Positions 1 through 12,615 are shown, counted from the first letter of the stretch. The stretch is DNA of 64,000 nucleotides from Cavia porcellus (GCF_034190915.1 NW_026947506.1:35753748-35817747), one strand, 5' to 3'. Notes: generated by a model from the sequence alone, not told the origin. Program-made: numbers and translations.

Positions 1-345
1 GAAAATACTGAAACTGCTCCTGTTAACTTACAGCGGTCCCCAGCCCTTGACCCCGTATGTCTTACTTTCCCCATCCGTGCTTCTTCAGAGTGCCTTGCCT
101 TGCCTTTCTTTTCCTTCCCTTCCCCTTCTCCTCCCCTTCCCCTCCCCCCTTCTCTTTCTTTTTTGGAGACAGGGTTTCACTGTGTACTGCAGGCTGACCT
201 TGAACTCGCTCATGTAGCCCAGGCTGTTCTCAAACTCAGCGATCCTCCCCTTCTGCTTCAGCCTCCCAAGTGCTGCAGTTATAGGCGTGTGCCACTATGC
301 CTGGCTTTCCAGGACTATTCTAACACTTTGCTTTTGTTTCTTTAG
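1..345. other. KDELR2: KDELR2 intron 1 (3' end): pyrimidine tract and B1 SINE
   Basis: A CT-rich stretch at about 100-165 runs into an antisense B1-type SINE at about 163-306. The remainder leads to the exon 2 acceptor. Confidence 0.8.
163..306 (-). repeat. B1-type SINE
   Basis: Reverse-complement B1: 'gagacagggtttcactgtgt' through 'gcctcccaagtgctgcagtt' to 'ccactatgcctggc'. Confidence 0.9.
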
Positions 346-446
346 GTATTTCTGGGAAAAGCCAGCTTCTCTTTGCACTGGTCTTCACAACTCGTTACCT
401 GGATCTTTTTACTTCATTTATTTCATTATATAATACATCTATGAAG
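346..446 (+). CDS. KDELR2: KDELR2 exon 2
   Basis: The acceptor is tttag before 346 and the donor is gtatgg at 447. The exon supplies the last two bases of codon 31 and codons 32-64, starting ISGKSQLLF. It carries the R47-Y48-x-D50 stretch of the ligand-binding cavity. Confidence 0.95.
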
Positions 447-1587
447 GTATGGTATGACATTCAATAGAATATAATTTCTCTATGATACACAGGCCCATGG
501 AAACTTATGTCAGCCATGTGGGGTTTTTTGTTTTTTTGGTTTTTTTAGATTGCTGGTTTGATAAAATGGTTTATATTTTTGGAGCCATGTGTTTTTAATT
601 GAAAACTTTAAGAATTATATCTAAATGTGCTGCTCTTAACTTTCAGATCACTTTGTGTAACTAGGAACAGGTATCATTAGGCATTTTTTTTGTGTTTTGA
701 ACAGTATCTAATTAAAGTACTCTGAATTTAGAGATTTTACATTTAAATCTCTTAAAGCTTTTGATAATTGTATAAAAGAGAGAGACGGTTATTAGATTTC
801 CAAGCAGTAGGAAATTGCATATTTCCCAGAGAAATCCAACAAGTCAGTACATAATGAGAAATTAGAGCCAGGACTCCTGGCTCTAGTTCCTCATTTTGTT
901 ATTGTGTGAGGCACTGTGTGTAGGCTTCTCCTTTTTTTCTTTTTCGCTTCATTTTTTCCTTAAACTTTTGCCATTTGTGCCATCATTATTGCTTGTGTCA
1001 TGCTTAAATAACATCTGTGTGATAATTTGCTTAATAAAATATTTTAACTTGTCCTAAGCATTGATATCCATGACCTCTTTGATGTCTTTGTATTTTTCCT
1101 GGCATTAATGCAAATGTCTATTAAAGTACAAAAATGTTTATGTGGTAGCTACTTTTTTTACACACCCAGGGATACATGTGTCACACTTGGGGATGCGTTG
1201 GACTAAGTGAGCTTCATCCTTTCCTGTAGTTGTTGTAAGACAAGTGAAGTCTTACAGTGTGATGGGGGGAGGGGGCGATCATCATGGCACTGTATAAAGG
1301 ACTACAAGTTGTGACGTGTGCTGCAAGGCAAAGTAGAGTCTTAGGATGTGCAGTAGGAGTCTGACTTCTTCATTCTACACATTCTGATCACCTGGTACCT
1401 GAGCTATGTACTTGGTTATGGGATTTTGTATGTGTGTGTGTGCCAGGAATTGAACTCAGGACCTTGTGCTTGCCAAGCAGGCGCTCTGTCTCTGAGCTAC
1501 ATCCCTGGCCCAAGAAGTAATATTTATAAGAAAATAATATTTAAACTAAAGCCTATTGAAACAGTTGTTTCCCCCAAGACACATACA

Positions 1588-1636
<49 letters not shown>

Positions 1637-4600
1637 ACTGCATTCAAAAGTGTTGTCATAAGCACAGATTAAAGTAGACAAAGCAATATTTGAGTCTATG
1701 GTCTTTATTTAAAAACAAACGTGAGTTACCTATAATCACTCCGTTCTTCAATACCTAATGGTGTGACCTAGTAATCAGGAAATAATGTGTTAAAATGGCT
1801 GGGTGCAATGCCTGCTGTCTGGGCAAACTCCCAAGAAGCCATTCAAGGTGTGTGAGCCAGAATTCTCCTCCTCCTGTCCTGCCAAGAGTCCCAGCGCTTG
1901 GAGGACGTCTTGCTTGCTTGGATACAGTTTTTAAGCATCATGTCCTGCATGTTAGCAGAGTGACAGCCAAGTTGATCTGCTCACATCTTTTTGCTTTAAC
2001 TGCCAAGTGCTGTGGGGACACAAGCAGCTGTCATTCGCCAGCTGCTCCTAAGGCCTTGGACTGAACCCTGCTAGCTATAGGCTGGGCCTAGAGAAACGAC
2101 CCCACCAGCTGCTATGAGCCTCAGCAGATTCTCAAGGCAGTGTAATACTGAGGTACATGCATGTGTACTTTGGTTATGCATGTGTATGGTTATAACCAAC
2201 AATTTTGATACCATTTTGACTGTTTATTTGCAGATATAACTGCATAATGAAGTACCAGGTACTGTTTTAGTGTCTTTGTAGTTTTTTTAAAAAGTATTTG
2301 GGGCTTTGATGATTGCTCTCATTTTCCATTGAAGCTGTTTGCCCAAGCATTTTTCCTAAGTCTCTCTAGTTGTATTTTCTAAGGAGAAGTAGTACCAGGC
2401 TGTGTGGTCCCTATCCAGTAATTTGACAATTGATGTAACTTCAGGATCTCAGACTTTTCTTGGGGTCAGATAGTGAGACCATGTTTGACTTTTGTTTGTT
2501 TGTTGGAGACAAGGTCTAATCTATGTAGTTCAGGCTGGCCTTGAACTCTGTGTAGCCCAAACTGACCTTGAACTCCCAGTGATCCTCCTGCCTCAGCCTC
2601 CCAAGTGTTGGGATTACAGGCCAGTGCCACTGTGCCAAAGCTGACCTTTTGAAGATAAAAGCACAAATACCTTAATTATGAACTCTTGAGTAGCTATGCT
2701 ATTGTGTACACAAAATTGCTGTTTTGGAGGGAGCAGTTTATAAATTATTGATTACTAGGTTTTACTTTGTTAGGAGACAAAATTTCTTAACAATCTGAAT
2801 GTTCAGTGTTAAAGTAACACAATTTAAGTAAAAATATTCATGGCAGAGTTTAACATGAATTACATTGTTTGTCTTTGCAAAAATGCTACCTGAGAAATAG
2901 TATCATGCTAGAAGAAGTCTGTTAAGTTTGAACTACATTAAACTGTATTTTTTTTTCTTTAACTGGTATATAACAGTTTAAAATAAGATTAAAAATATGT
3001 ATCTTTGGCAGTTTCTTCCAAAGATAAACACAACATTTGACCAAGTAAACTCACTCCTAGATTTAAACTCAAGAGAAATGACAATTTAAATTCACACAAA
3101 AGCCAGTAAAAACGTCTATGAGCAGCTTTATTTATCATCCCCACAAACAGGAGACAGCCACTAGTCCTGTAACTGGATTGTGAGTAAACAAACTGATGTA
3201 GTGCAAAAAAAAAGAACATTTATTTTTATTTTATCTTTTTGAGACAGGGTTTCACTCTGCAGTTTAGGCTGGCCTTGAACTTTGTAGCCCAGTCTGGCCT
3301 CAAATTCACAGAAATCCTTCTGTCTCCGCCTTCCGAGTGCTGGGATTACAGGCATGCACCACCGTGCCAGGCTAATAAAATGAACAGTGTATTAATACAT
3401 GTGTGATTAGTTATCCCTGACTGCAAGAGACAGAGGTAACATGACTTCATTTACGTGGTATTCTAGAAAGAGCACAACTAGGGACAGAACACACCAGATG
3501 ACCAGAAGTAAAGGCTGGGGAGGCCTGACTACAGAGGCAGCATGGTGAAATTTTGGGCATAATGGAACTATTCTGTGTCCTCATTGTGGTGGTGGTTACA
3601 TGACATAGAACCAGGTACCCACCAAAAGCGAATTGCGCTTAAACTTTAAAAAAAGAAAGAAAGAAAATCGGATATATAGGTGATACAGAAAGCAGAGAGA
3701 GTTGGAACAATTGCAACATACTGACCACCTGGTATTTTTCTTTTGTTTTCAGCTTATCTACATTGCCTGCTCCTATGCCACAGTGTATCTGATCTACATG
3801 AAATTTAAGGCAACCTATGATGGAAATCATGACACCTTCAGAGTGGAGTTTCTGGTGGTCCCTGTGGGAGGCCTCTCATTTCTAGTCAATCACGATTTCT
3901 CTCCTCTTGAGGTTAGTTAAGAGGCTATTTAGTGGTTATGTCTGGCTCCCTAGATTAAGAGACCTATTGGCACATAATGTAGGTTTTTACGGGATTTTTT
4001 GTTTGTTTGTTTTCCAGTTTGGCAGAGTTCTGGTGGAACATGAGCTATATGGTATAAAGAAATCATAGATAGGAATCATAGTCAGCACCCAAGTATTTGA
4101 GTGTCTGCTGACGGCTTATCCCTGCTGCACCTTAAGAATATAGAGTCAAAATAATATTTTTTTGTCTTAACTTCTGTGGTACCAAACCCAGAGCCCTGTC
4201 TGTTTGTCCTCTTCCCTACTCTGGTCAGCTTTTGTTTCCCCTCCATGTACCACTGTCTCACGTGAATATTATATCTATACATCTTCTAAGCAGCACTGCT
4301 ATGTTTCTCATCCTTAGGAACAGTGTCCCTGGCACCATACCATGAGGTGACCTGTTCCTCAGTGGCCTTTTATGCCTTTTTATGAAGAGGTACTGCTTTG
4401 CTTGCGGGGGTTATTAAATTACTGCACTGTTGGTTGTCTTTGAAGGACTATTTACAAGTCAGTCTTCAGCATGAATAAAGTGCCATGCTGGGCAGAGAAT
4501 TTGTATAATTACAGCTCTGACTTCTGACCCCTTTGTTTTAACTACATCAAAAAACCTAAAGAATAAGAAAAAATGCTGCTGCTTCTTGACTTATGATGAC

Positions 4601-6962
4601 ATTACATCCTGATACACTCATTATAAGCTGAAAATATTCTAAGTTTAAAAAGTGTATGGTCAGGGATAAAGCTCAGTGGCATAGTGCCTGTCTGGCAAGC
4701 ATGAGGTTGTGAGTTTGATTCCCAGTACTGGAAAAAAAAGTGTTTAATACCCAACTTTAGAATATTGTTTGTTTCCCTCAGGATGACCTGGCATACTGGG
4801 CTTTGGGAGCTTTCTTCTCTGTCCAGTGTCACAAGAATATTGTAATGCATGTCACTAGCCCAGGAAAAGATCAAAATTCTGAGTATGAAGGCTGGTAATG
4901 TAGCTTGTGTAGCATGCGTAAGGCCCGGATTCAATCCCTAGCACTGCCAAATAAGATAGACAAACAGATGATTTCTTCTGACTGTGCATTGCTTTTGCAC
5001 CATGGTAAAGTTGAAAAATCATAAATTGAACATCGTAAGTCAAAGACTGATCTATGGTGAACAATTTAGCCTGGGAATATATCAGTGAGGACAGTTGGCA
5101 GTGAGGAAGTAGTGGGAACCTAGTTATAAGTAAGTATTGTTTATTCTGGCAGAAAGCAGGGTTGATTCAGGACTGCAATGGATAAGCTTATCCAGAAGGA
5201 ACATCACATAGTAGAAATTCACAGAAAATTTTTAGTGGCCAGGTTGAGTACACACCTATAATCCCAGCTACTTGGGAGACTGAGGCAGGAAGATAGAAAG
5301 TGTGTTTTTGTTTTAGTTATTTGAGAAAGGGTCTTGCTGTGTAGTTCAGGCTAGCCTCAAACTTACAACAATCCTTCTGCCTCAGCCTCCTGAGTGCTGC
5401 AGTTATAGATGTGTGATATCCAGCCTGGCAACTTAGCAACTCAGTGAGACTCTTAAACCAAAAAGGGCTGGGAATATAGCTCAGTGCAATCCCCAGTACC
5501 TCAATAAATCAAGTAATTAATTAAAAGGGCTGATACCGCCAGGGATTTAGCTCAGCAGCATAATAAGCACCTGCCTGGCAAGCATGAGGTCATGAGTTCA
5601 ATCCCCAGTACAAAAAAGAAAAAGGAAAAAAAAGGTCTTGGGTGTACTCCCTGGATTCAGTCACCAGAATGGAAAAAAAAAAAAAAAATGGAAAGAAAGA
5701 AGGAAAGAAAGGAAAAAAATTTACAGGAAAAAAAAAAAAAAAAAGATGAGGTAATGAAAATACTTCCACACCTGTTAGGCTGGTCTGCAGGGAAGTAAGT
5801 ATATTTCTTGAACTCACAGTGGGCACTGGATCCTCATGGGAGCTTGCCATTTCTCTTCCAGATTTTATGGACCTTCTCCATCTACCTTGAGTCAGTGGCC
5901 ATCCTTCCACAGCTTTTCATGATCAGCAAGACTGGGGAGGCTGAGACCATCACCACCCATTACCTGTTCTTCCTGGGTCTCTACCGTGCTTTGTATCTTA
6001 TAAACTGGATCTGGCGCTTCTACTTCGAGGGCTTCTTTGACCTCATTGCTGTGGTGGCTGGGGTGGTCCAAACCATCCTATACTGTGACTTCTTCTACTT
6101 GTACATTACAAAAGGTACATCAGGGCTGGTCTGCCTGGTTCCTGTAGTCCTGGGCTCTGTGAGGAGCTTGCTTGCCCAGCTCCTCTGCCCAATATCCTGC
6201 TCATCGGTCCCACAGAGCAGAACTGGCTTCAGAAAAATAACTTTATGCTGTCAAATAAAATTCCATATTAGAATTTTCAGTCTTGTTTCATATAAAGATA
6301 CTTTTTGTTTCCCTAAAATGGTGCATTTCATTGTATAGGTTTCAATCAGATCTAATTATTTCAGTCAGTCATCTGAGATCCTGTCACTCAGAGATAACCA
6401 CTGTTAATGTACTAGTCCTCTGTGAATACAGCTACACAATTTAAACTATATGTGATTTTCTGTAATCAGTTTTGTTTCCCATGCAGTTTTTCATGTCAAT
6501 AAATAGACACTAGCTGAACATAGTGGCAGAGGCCTATAATCTCGGCACTATGGGAGGCTGAAACAAGAGGATTGTGAGTTCAGTCCCAGCCTACGCAATT
6601 TAACAAGACATTGTTCAAAATAAAAGATTAAAAAAAAGAAGCTGGCTATGTAGCTCAGTAGGAAGGCCCTAGGTTCAATCCCTAGTAATAGGAAATAAAA
6701 TTTTAAAAAGCCAACAGGTCTTTCATTATGTATTGTCCATACTACCATTGCCTTGCCTAGCCCCAGTTGGTAGGAATTCAAGGTTACTAAATTGCCTCTG
6801 TTAAAATCCAGTGTTTATCAAGTGTGGCTTATGCTTGTGATTCTAGCACTCAAGAGGCTGAGGCAGAAGGATCACTGCTAGTTTGAGGCCAGCCTGAACA
6901 ATGTAACAAAACCCTGTCTCAAAAAGAAAAAAAATTCAGTGCTTAATATCTGTATATGTATA

Positions 6963-7003
<41 letters not shown>

Positions 7004-7660
7004 TTTGTATAAACATGACATGTAGACTTTATAAATATCCTATGAAAAAATTATAGTCTTTGCTAAGAAAAAAATCCAAATATAGTCCATGCACATAAAC
7101 TCAGGTGCACAGGTAGAGAGAATTCAGAAGCATCTGAAGCCTAACTAGAGAACCACAGCTACGAATCTGTGATATGCAGTTACACTCCTAATGCTGGACT
7201 TGCTTGGTATAAGGACATGCATATCTTACATGTTTTTTAAACATCTAGGAAACTCCTTCGTAAGTCACTTAATATATATTGTTTAGGGAAAAATTATAAC
7301 AATGAGGGTGTTAGGAATTCGGTGAACCACATCCACATTGCTTGAGCTATATTGTCAGCCCCCCCCCCTTTAATTCTGAAACAATGTCTCACTAAGTTGC
7401 CCCTACTAGACTTAAAGTTATGATCCACCTGTTTCTCCCTCAGGCCGTGCTGGGAATCACAGGTGTGGGCCACCACGCCCAGCATCAGATTTGCATTTTT
7501 TAAATGGAGATGCTTATTCATATTTTACTGGGTAGTTTTGTGTATGCCAGAGTTCTGAGAACAGAGAAACAAGCTGTAAACTTGTCAACATTACTAATCT
7601 TTTGTTTTTCTTTTTAAAATTTCAGTACTCAAGGGAAAGAAGCTCAGTTTGCCAGCATAA
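346..7660 (+). CDS. KDELR2: KDELR2, KDEL ER-protein retention receptor 2 (partial; exons 2-5)
   Basis: The coding exons are 346-446, 3753-3911, 5862-6114 and 7626-7660; exon 1 (about residues 1-31) lies outside the window. Joined, they give residues 31-212 of a 212-residue, seven-helix Golgi/ER-Golgi receptor. It binds the C-terminal KDEL-type signal of escaped ER proteins at acidic pH and returns them in COPI vesicles. Visible landmarks: R47-Y48 and D50 in exon 2; E117 closing exon 3; W120, E127, Y158-R159, Y162, R169 and D193 in exon 4; and the lysine-rich tail with K206-K207 and S209 in exon 5. R47, E117, R159 and R169 belong to the known ligand pocket, and D193 is needed for retrograde transport. 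All junctions are GT-AG and phases agree. Few residues differ from human as I remember it (for example I164 for V). KDELR2 is preferred over KDELR1/3 because of the tail and the DAGLB/RAC1 neighbours. Confidence 0.96.
1437..1512 (-). repeat. ID-type SINE
   Basis: Reverse-complement tRNA-derived ID: 'ggaattgaactcaggacctt', 'gcttgccaagcaggcgctct', 'gagctacatccctggccc'. Confidence 0.85.
1588..1631. repeat. (CA)n microsatellite
   Basis: About 21 uninterrupted CA units, next to an ID-type SINE upstream. Confidence 0.95.
2495..2640 (-). repeat. B1-type SINE
   Basis: 'ggagacaaggtctaatctat' to 'cagtgccactgtgcc', with an internal repeat of the 'tagcccaggctggccttgaact' unit. Confidence 0.9.
3236..3374 (-). 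repeat. B1-type SINE
   Basis: 'tttgagacagggtttcactc' to 'caccaccgtgccaggc'. Confidence 0.9.
3753..3911 (+). CDS. KDELR2: KDELR2 exon 3
   Basis: It has 159 nt in phase 0, residues 65-117, starting [13 protein letters not shown] and ending NHDFSPLE. The acceptor is ttttcag and the donor gttagt. The start LIYIA and a methionine in LIYMKFK resemble rodent forms rather than human. Confidence 0.96.
3912..5861. other. KDELR2: KDELR2 intron 3
   Basis: It holds sense ID-type SINEs (about 4655-4740, 4888-4960 and 5528-5630), a B1 split by an antisense B1 (about 5233-5440), and A-rich/GAAA tracts at 5612-5745. No coding sequence is recognised. Confidence 0.8.
4655..5630 (+). repeat. SINE cluster in KDELR2 intron 3
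   Basis: Sense ID copies at about 4655-4740, 4888-4960, 5465-5510 and 5528-5630 (gatttagctcagcagcat; gcaagcatgaggtcatgagt). A sense B1 at 5233-5300 is interrupted by an antisense B1 at about 5310-5430. Confidence 0.75.
5862..6114 (+). CDS. KDELR2: KDELR2 exon 4
   Basis: It has 253 nt: residues 118-201 plus the first base of codon 202. It runs from [11 protein letters not shown] to [10 protein letters not shown]. The acceptor is ctcttccag and the donor gtacat. It holds the pocket residues Y158, R159 and R169, and D193. An open frame continues into the intron to 6338, but the conserved receptor sequence stops at the donor. Confidence 0.97.
6510..6940 (+). repeat. B1 and ID SINEs in KDELR2 intron 4
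   Basis: A B1-like part at about 6510-6632 is followed by an ID-like part (tatgtagctcagtaggaagg) to 6700. A second B1 at about 6818-6940 ends in 'aaccctgtctcaaaaag'. Confidence 0.75.
6955..7000. repeat. (TG)n/(TA)n microsatellite
   Basis: A few TG units followed by about 14 TA units. Confidence 0.9.
7358..7490 (-). repeat. B1-type SINE
   Basis: 'gaaacaatgtctcactaagt' to 'gggccaccacgcccagc', diverged. Confidence 0.75.
7626..7660 (+). CDS. KDELR2: KDELR2 exon 5, coding part
   Basis: The acceptor is tttcag before 7626. The short coding end completes codon 202 and gives [10 protein letters not shown] and TAA. This cytoplasmic tail carries the di-lysine used for COPI retrieval and S209, a reported protein kinase A site. 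Confidence 0.95.
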
Positions 7661-8715
7661 GTGCCAAAGACCATCAGCAGCCTCTGTCCTTCAGGGTGCT
7701 CGGACAGAATTCTTAACACAGCAAAGGCATGAGATGCTCGATGCGGAAAATCAGAAACTTAACTCTTTTGTTGCAGATTGTCATCAGTGGCTCTAACAAG
7801 AACAAGGAGGAAAAGAACCACAAGGTTTCTGTTTAATGCATCTTGCCTTATCTTTTTTTATTACTATGTACAAAGATTTTTTTACACAAAGAAACTAAAT
7901 GCTGTATTAAAAAAATTCAGTGTGTAGCTTAATTGGAATAGTTCCAAAAGTGACAATTTTGTGAGGAATAAGTAAGTGCAAACTTTTTATTTTAAAAATT
8001 CTTTGAAATTGTTGATTCTTTGTGTCTGCAATGAGATTGTATTCCTCGACAGTTGGTAGATTATATATTCTAACATCTATCAAACTTGCATTCCACTATA
8101 TTTATTTTTTTGCCAAAATATGAGTTGTATTTGTTTGATATCTGAGACACTATGTTTAATTTTTATCTGTCCAAATTCCACCTGCCGTGGAAATCCTGCC
8201 CTGGACATCACAACACTACATTTAAGGTTAGTGAAGATGACTTGTAAATCTTACGGTTTTTGTTATCAAAATTTTAAGGTTCTGAGTGTAGATGGGGTGT
8301 CAACTAAGTCCCCAAAGGTGCCTACCTTTCTTCTCTGCTAAGTGTCGGTTTGAGACTGTCCCAACGATGCTGAAGAACTCCTGGACAGGAGTTTTGGGCT
8401 GCTTGCCATGTAAGTGTCTAACAGGAGGGACTTTAATGGTTATTTTGGATAGAAGGCTGCTCCTTTGAGGAATGGAACACAAATAGTCATCTGTGACGTT
8501 CCACTTGCAGTTCCAAAAGATGAACTACAACCATGTCTGTGCTTAGATTCACACGGTTTTCTCTATCACTTTTGGGTGGTAAGATGATTTACAATTTTTT
8601 TTTTTAAGTTGGCAGCATCTTATTTCTTACATTTTTTTAAATTGAGCTCTTGAGTGATTTATCTTGTGTTACCATCCTAAATAAACATATGAAATAAATT
8701 CTTTTTTTTATGAAT
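7661..8715 (+). other. KDELR2: KDELR2 3' UTR
   Basis: It follows the TAA at 7658-7660. Two AATAAA hexamers lie at 8680-8685 and 8693-8698, so cleavage is expected near 8710-8720. Unlike the flanking introns, the stretch holds no SINE, which fits purifying selection on a UTR. The exact end is inferred. Confidence 0.65.
8680..8698 (+). terminator. KDELR2: KDELR2 polyadenylation signals
   Basis: Two AATAAA hexamers 13 bases apart are followed by a T-rich run at 8702-8709. They lie about 1 kb after the stop codon. Confidence 0.6.
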
Positions 8716-9014
8716 TAGGCTTCTGAACATCCTGTGTTGGGATGATTTTTGTTTTGTTTTTCATTTGGCAACAAAAGCTCTGTAGAGCAAAAGACATTTC
8801 AGTCTACTAAATCTGTAAAGTTTGTCTTTTAAGAAAATACTAGAGCTTTTCATTCTGATTTTGCCATTATATTCATTTGCTACATTTTTTGATTTATGCA
8901 AAAGTATATGACTTTGTTTTTATGTGATTCACCACAAACATGAAAGTGTTGAATGCTAACAGTACTTACTACAAGGAGGATGTAGTAGTTCTGTTCCTGC
9001 ATTAAAATGCACTA

Positions 9015-10120
9015 GTGAAGAGCCAGGGATATAGCTCAGCAGCACAGTGCCTGCCTGGCAAGCATGAGGCCCTGAGTTCAACTCCGGTACCTAAATAAAT
9101 AAATAAATAAATAAAATGTCTTGTGAAGCAGGGGAACTGGATGAGCTACATTTCTATTTAGTGTGAGTCTTAATTCTTAATTGGCAGTGCAACTATGTAG
9201 TTTAACTTCTTTTATTGCCCTCATTTTATTTTTCCCCTCTTGCTTCACGCTTTTCTGTATCAGTACTTTTCATTCCAGCATGCTAGGCTTGGTTTAGTTT
9301 CTTCAGCTTGTTTCATCTTCCTTGGACAGTTCTAGAAGTTTAAAGGAAGGGTGAGGAAATCAGTTGTAGTAAATGGAGCAGAAAAGTCAGGCAGGCTGCC
9401 TGCTGCCCGCCTAGGGGCAGAGTGAGTGGGGTGGGGGTGGGACTCACACCTGTCTTTCCTCACGTAAATCAGGTACATGCTGGGGTCCCTCACTGCAGAG
9501 CACAATGCACAGAACAAGAATGTGGAGTCTTGGCATGTCAAAGCCTTCTGCAGTCATTCTAGACAAGTAAGGATAAAATTGGCAAAGATGTTAATCACCT
9601 TTTTGTGGTCAGCCAGGACAAAATCTTGCTAAGGGAAGATACCTGACTCAGAGTTGGGACTGGGCAGCGTCCTCACGCATAGGAAACAAAGGCCTTCTCT
9701 TGTGTGACATGCCTTATGAAGCACTGTTTCATGGTTACTTTCACTTAATAAAGGTTATCAGGTAATTAATATTTTCATTAAGGTGTTTTTGCGTGAGTTT
9801 GTATATGTGTGTGTGTGGTGCTGGGCATTGAACCCAGGGTCTTGTGCATTGTAGGCAAGTTTTCTACCAGTATGCTATATCCCCAGCCTGTGTGAGTGAA
9901 TTTCTAAAATGAATTTCTAATTGTTGAAGCTGAGTGTGGGTGGTATGCCTGTAATCCCAGCACTCTGGGAGACTGATAGGTGTGAGCACAGGCTAGGCAA
10001 CTCAGCAATGTAGTGATATCCTGTCTCTAAATAAAGAAAAGGGCTGGAACTGGAGCTCAGTAGGACCACCCTGGGGTCAAACCCTAGTACTGCAAAATAA
10101 ATAAATAAATAAATAAATAA
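9015..10120. repeat. ID and B1 SINEs with AAAT tails
   Basis: A sense ID at about 9020-9090 has an (AAAT)n tail. An antisense ID lies at about 9820-9890. A sense B1 plus ID at about 9932-10100 ends in another (AAAT)n tail to 10127. Confidence 0.8.
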
Positions 10121-11162
10121 ATAAATAGTCCACCTGCCTGTGATAACTGAATGAAAGCTGCTGACCTTTACAGACACTGATCCATTCTTGTCTGGCTCAG
10201 TCACGATGTAAGTCAAGTTTTCTGTTGTCAAGAGGAGCAAACACAGCAAGAAATCAGAGTGCTGTAGGATAGGAACCCTAAGAAAAGCATGCAAGCTGTG
10301 GCCTCTGACTGGTATTGAGTCTTGCTGCTGCACTTACAGCTGCCTGGCTTTGGGTTTGATAGGTGCTTTGTGCCCCTCAATGATACAAAGAAACTCCATC
10401 TGTAGGTATTTGAGACTTAAATGAGCTCCTGTTAATGAAGCTCAATAACCCAGAGCACAGCACATACTAATTACCACCAGCACCCACTTTTCCTTTCTGA
10501 GTGCATGAGCACTGTTGTGTACCACTGAGCCACTGTGCCCCTTCCTGTTCTCGACAGCTACCTGGAAAGCTGGCAGTGAATTAGTAGTAATAGGTGGGAT
10601 TAATAGTATTAATCTCTGAGGTTTGAGGAATGATTGGGGCACCTTTGGGTTTTTCCTCTGTGTACTTTCTCCCTCTAGTGGCCAGATGTAGCATTTTCAT
10701 GGAACACAAGCTCCACTTAGTATTTGTGTTCCCTTGTAGTGTGGCATCTCGTGTAGGCTCTTACATGTTTCTCCTCCACATTTAAAACAACTCCTGCTTT
10801 TCAATCTGAAATTTAAAAAACAAGTTACAAGCATAACAGTGGTAATCCTTGTAAATAGTGACACAAAAATAGTTCTTTACTGAAACAGAAACAATACGCC
10901 AGATCTGTCCTGCTTTTACCTAGAGTACTTAAAAGGTGTGAGTCTTTAGATAAACACCACACTACATTTGATTATACTACCAAAATAGAATGAAAATACA
11001 AAACACATTTACTGCCAGACATTGTGGTACACTTCTGATTTTAGCACTCAGGCTGAAGCAAGATTGTGACTACATAGACCTGTTCAAAAAAAAAAAAAAA
11101 AACCAAAAACCTTTTTATTCATGTAATAAACTTTCTGTAGTAATGATGAGCCTATATTAACA

Positions 11163-11267
11163 AAACTGGGGCTGGGGATTTAGCTCAGCGACATAAGTGC
11201 CTGCCTTGCAAGCAGGCAGTTGTGAGTTCAATCCCTGGTACCAATAAAAAGGAAAAAGACAAAAAAA

Positions 11268-11299
<32 letters not shown>

Positions 11300-11300
11300 C
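11163..11300 (+). repeat. ID SINE with 3' extension and poly-A
   Basis: 'ggctggggatttagctcagc', 'gcctgccttgcaagcaggca', then 'ccaataaaaaggaaaaagac' and a long A run. It belongs to the same subfamily as the 13262 copy. Confidence 0.9.
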
Positions 11301-11414
11301 TGGTATATCCTGAAATTTAAAAAGTGCTTTATTTACTCCAAGGTCTGAGAACTTAAGATCTCAGAGCTTAAAAAATTCTTAGAAAAAGATCTATCCAAAT
11401 TTCTCAAGAGTTCC

Positions 11415-12000
11415 TATGGCAGTACACTTGGGAGACTGAGGCAGGAGGATTGCCATAAGGTCAAGGCCAGCCTGAACAATCACCTGGTAAAAACTGCTCT
11501 CACCTATCCAATATAGGCAACAAAGGCAAATAGTAAGCCACAGATAGTAATTTTATCTAAGGCATAGAGAATATACTCAGATCAAAGAAAATGAAGATCT
11601 AAATGGAAAAACATAGGAAAATATGAATAATTATAAAAGTGGAAGGTTATTGTCAGTGTTTTAAAGTCAATATGAAGATACAATGAAACGCTAAGAAAGC
11701 CTGAAGAATACTTACTATAATTTGCAAATAGTAATAAACTAAAAAATCAAGCAAAGGTTACCACCAAAATTCATGTGAGAGCAAATACTATAGGATGTAA
11801 TCTGTTAAGTCTGTGGTAGGTCCTTAGGTGTCAAGTACCTTGTCTGTATATGAAATATTTCCATATGGTGCACTCCCATAATCCCGGCACTCAGGAGGCT
11901 GAAGCAAGAGGATTGACGAGTTTGAGGCCAGCCTGGGTTACATAGTTGAAAGCTAGTTTGAACTACATAGTAAGACTTTGTCTCAAAAAAGCAAAAAGTT
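11415..12000 (+). repeat. B1-type SINEs
   Basis: A partial B1 at about 11415-11485 (gagactgaggcaggaggatt) and a fuller B1 at about 11868-11998 ending 'gactttgtctcaaaaaagc'. Confidence 0.8.
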
Positions 12001-12109
12001 ACAATGAGTTATTTACCTTCTCAAGAACTATACTTTGATCTGTTTTGGAAATCATATTTTTAGTTATTTTAAAGAAAAGCAAAATTTCAACACAACAATT
12101 AGGAGATAA

Positions 12110-12615
12110 TAGTATATACATTGTGTATTGTTACCTTCAGATAGTTACTCACAGTACAAGACACCTGCACTTAATGATCTAAAGAATACAAACCTTTCTC
12201 TTCAGCTCGCTCAAAGAAGTCAGTATAACTATCCTATCTTTTATATATATATTTTTTTCTTTTAGCTTCTCACACTAGTGAGATAATACAATGTTTACAC
12301 ATGTGTCATTTCACTAATGAGCAGAGTCTCAAGTTGCATCCATTTACCTATACAAGTTTCCAGTTTATCCTTCTTTATGGCTGAGTAGTACTGCATTGTA
12401 TAAAAATACCACATCTTTTTATCCATTCCTCAGTCAGTGGGCATTTAGGTTGTTTCCAGGATCTGGCTCTTACAAATTATGCTGCTATATACACAAGTGC
12501 ACATAATATCTCTGTAGTGTGATGTTTTTAATTCTTCTGGAAAGATACCAGAAGGGGAATAGTTTGGTCAAATGGGACCTCCAGTTCTTGTTTTTTGAGG
12601 AATCTCTACACTAAT
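12110..12615 (-). mobile_element. L1 LINE 3' end, antisense
   Basis: The plus strand shows the reverse complement of an L1 3' region: 'ccttctttatggctgagtag' and 'cattcctcagtcagtgggca' followed by the 3' UTR part. The copy resembles the one at about 24070-24560 but keeps about 75 bases that the latter lacks. Confidence 0.8.

Larger units (their letters stand above)
447..3752. other. KDELR2: KDELR2 intron 2
   Basis: It contains an antisense ID SINE (about 1437-1512), a (CA)n microsatellite (about 1588-1631) and antisense B1 SINEs (about 2495-2640 and 3236-3374). The rest is AT-rich and I see no gene in it. Confidence 0.85.
6115..7625. other. KDELR2: KDELR2 intron 4
   Basis: It contains a B1+ID composite (about 6510-6700), a sense B1 (about 6818-6940), a (TA)n tract (about 6955-7000) and an antisense B1 (about 7358-7490). 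Nothing else is recognised. Confidence 0.8.

Noticed and set aside
1588..1631. Regular short repeats considered as a CRISPR-like array
   Set aside because: They are simple dinucleotide repeats without spacers, in a mammalian intron.
6115..6338. Continuation of the KDELR2 exon 4 frame into the intron
   Set aside because: The receptor sequence stops at the GT donor at 6115 and resumes in exon 5; the extension is not conserved receptor sequence.
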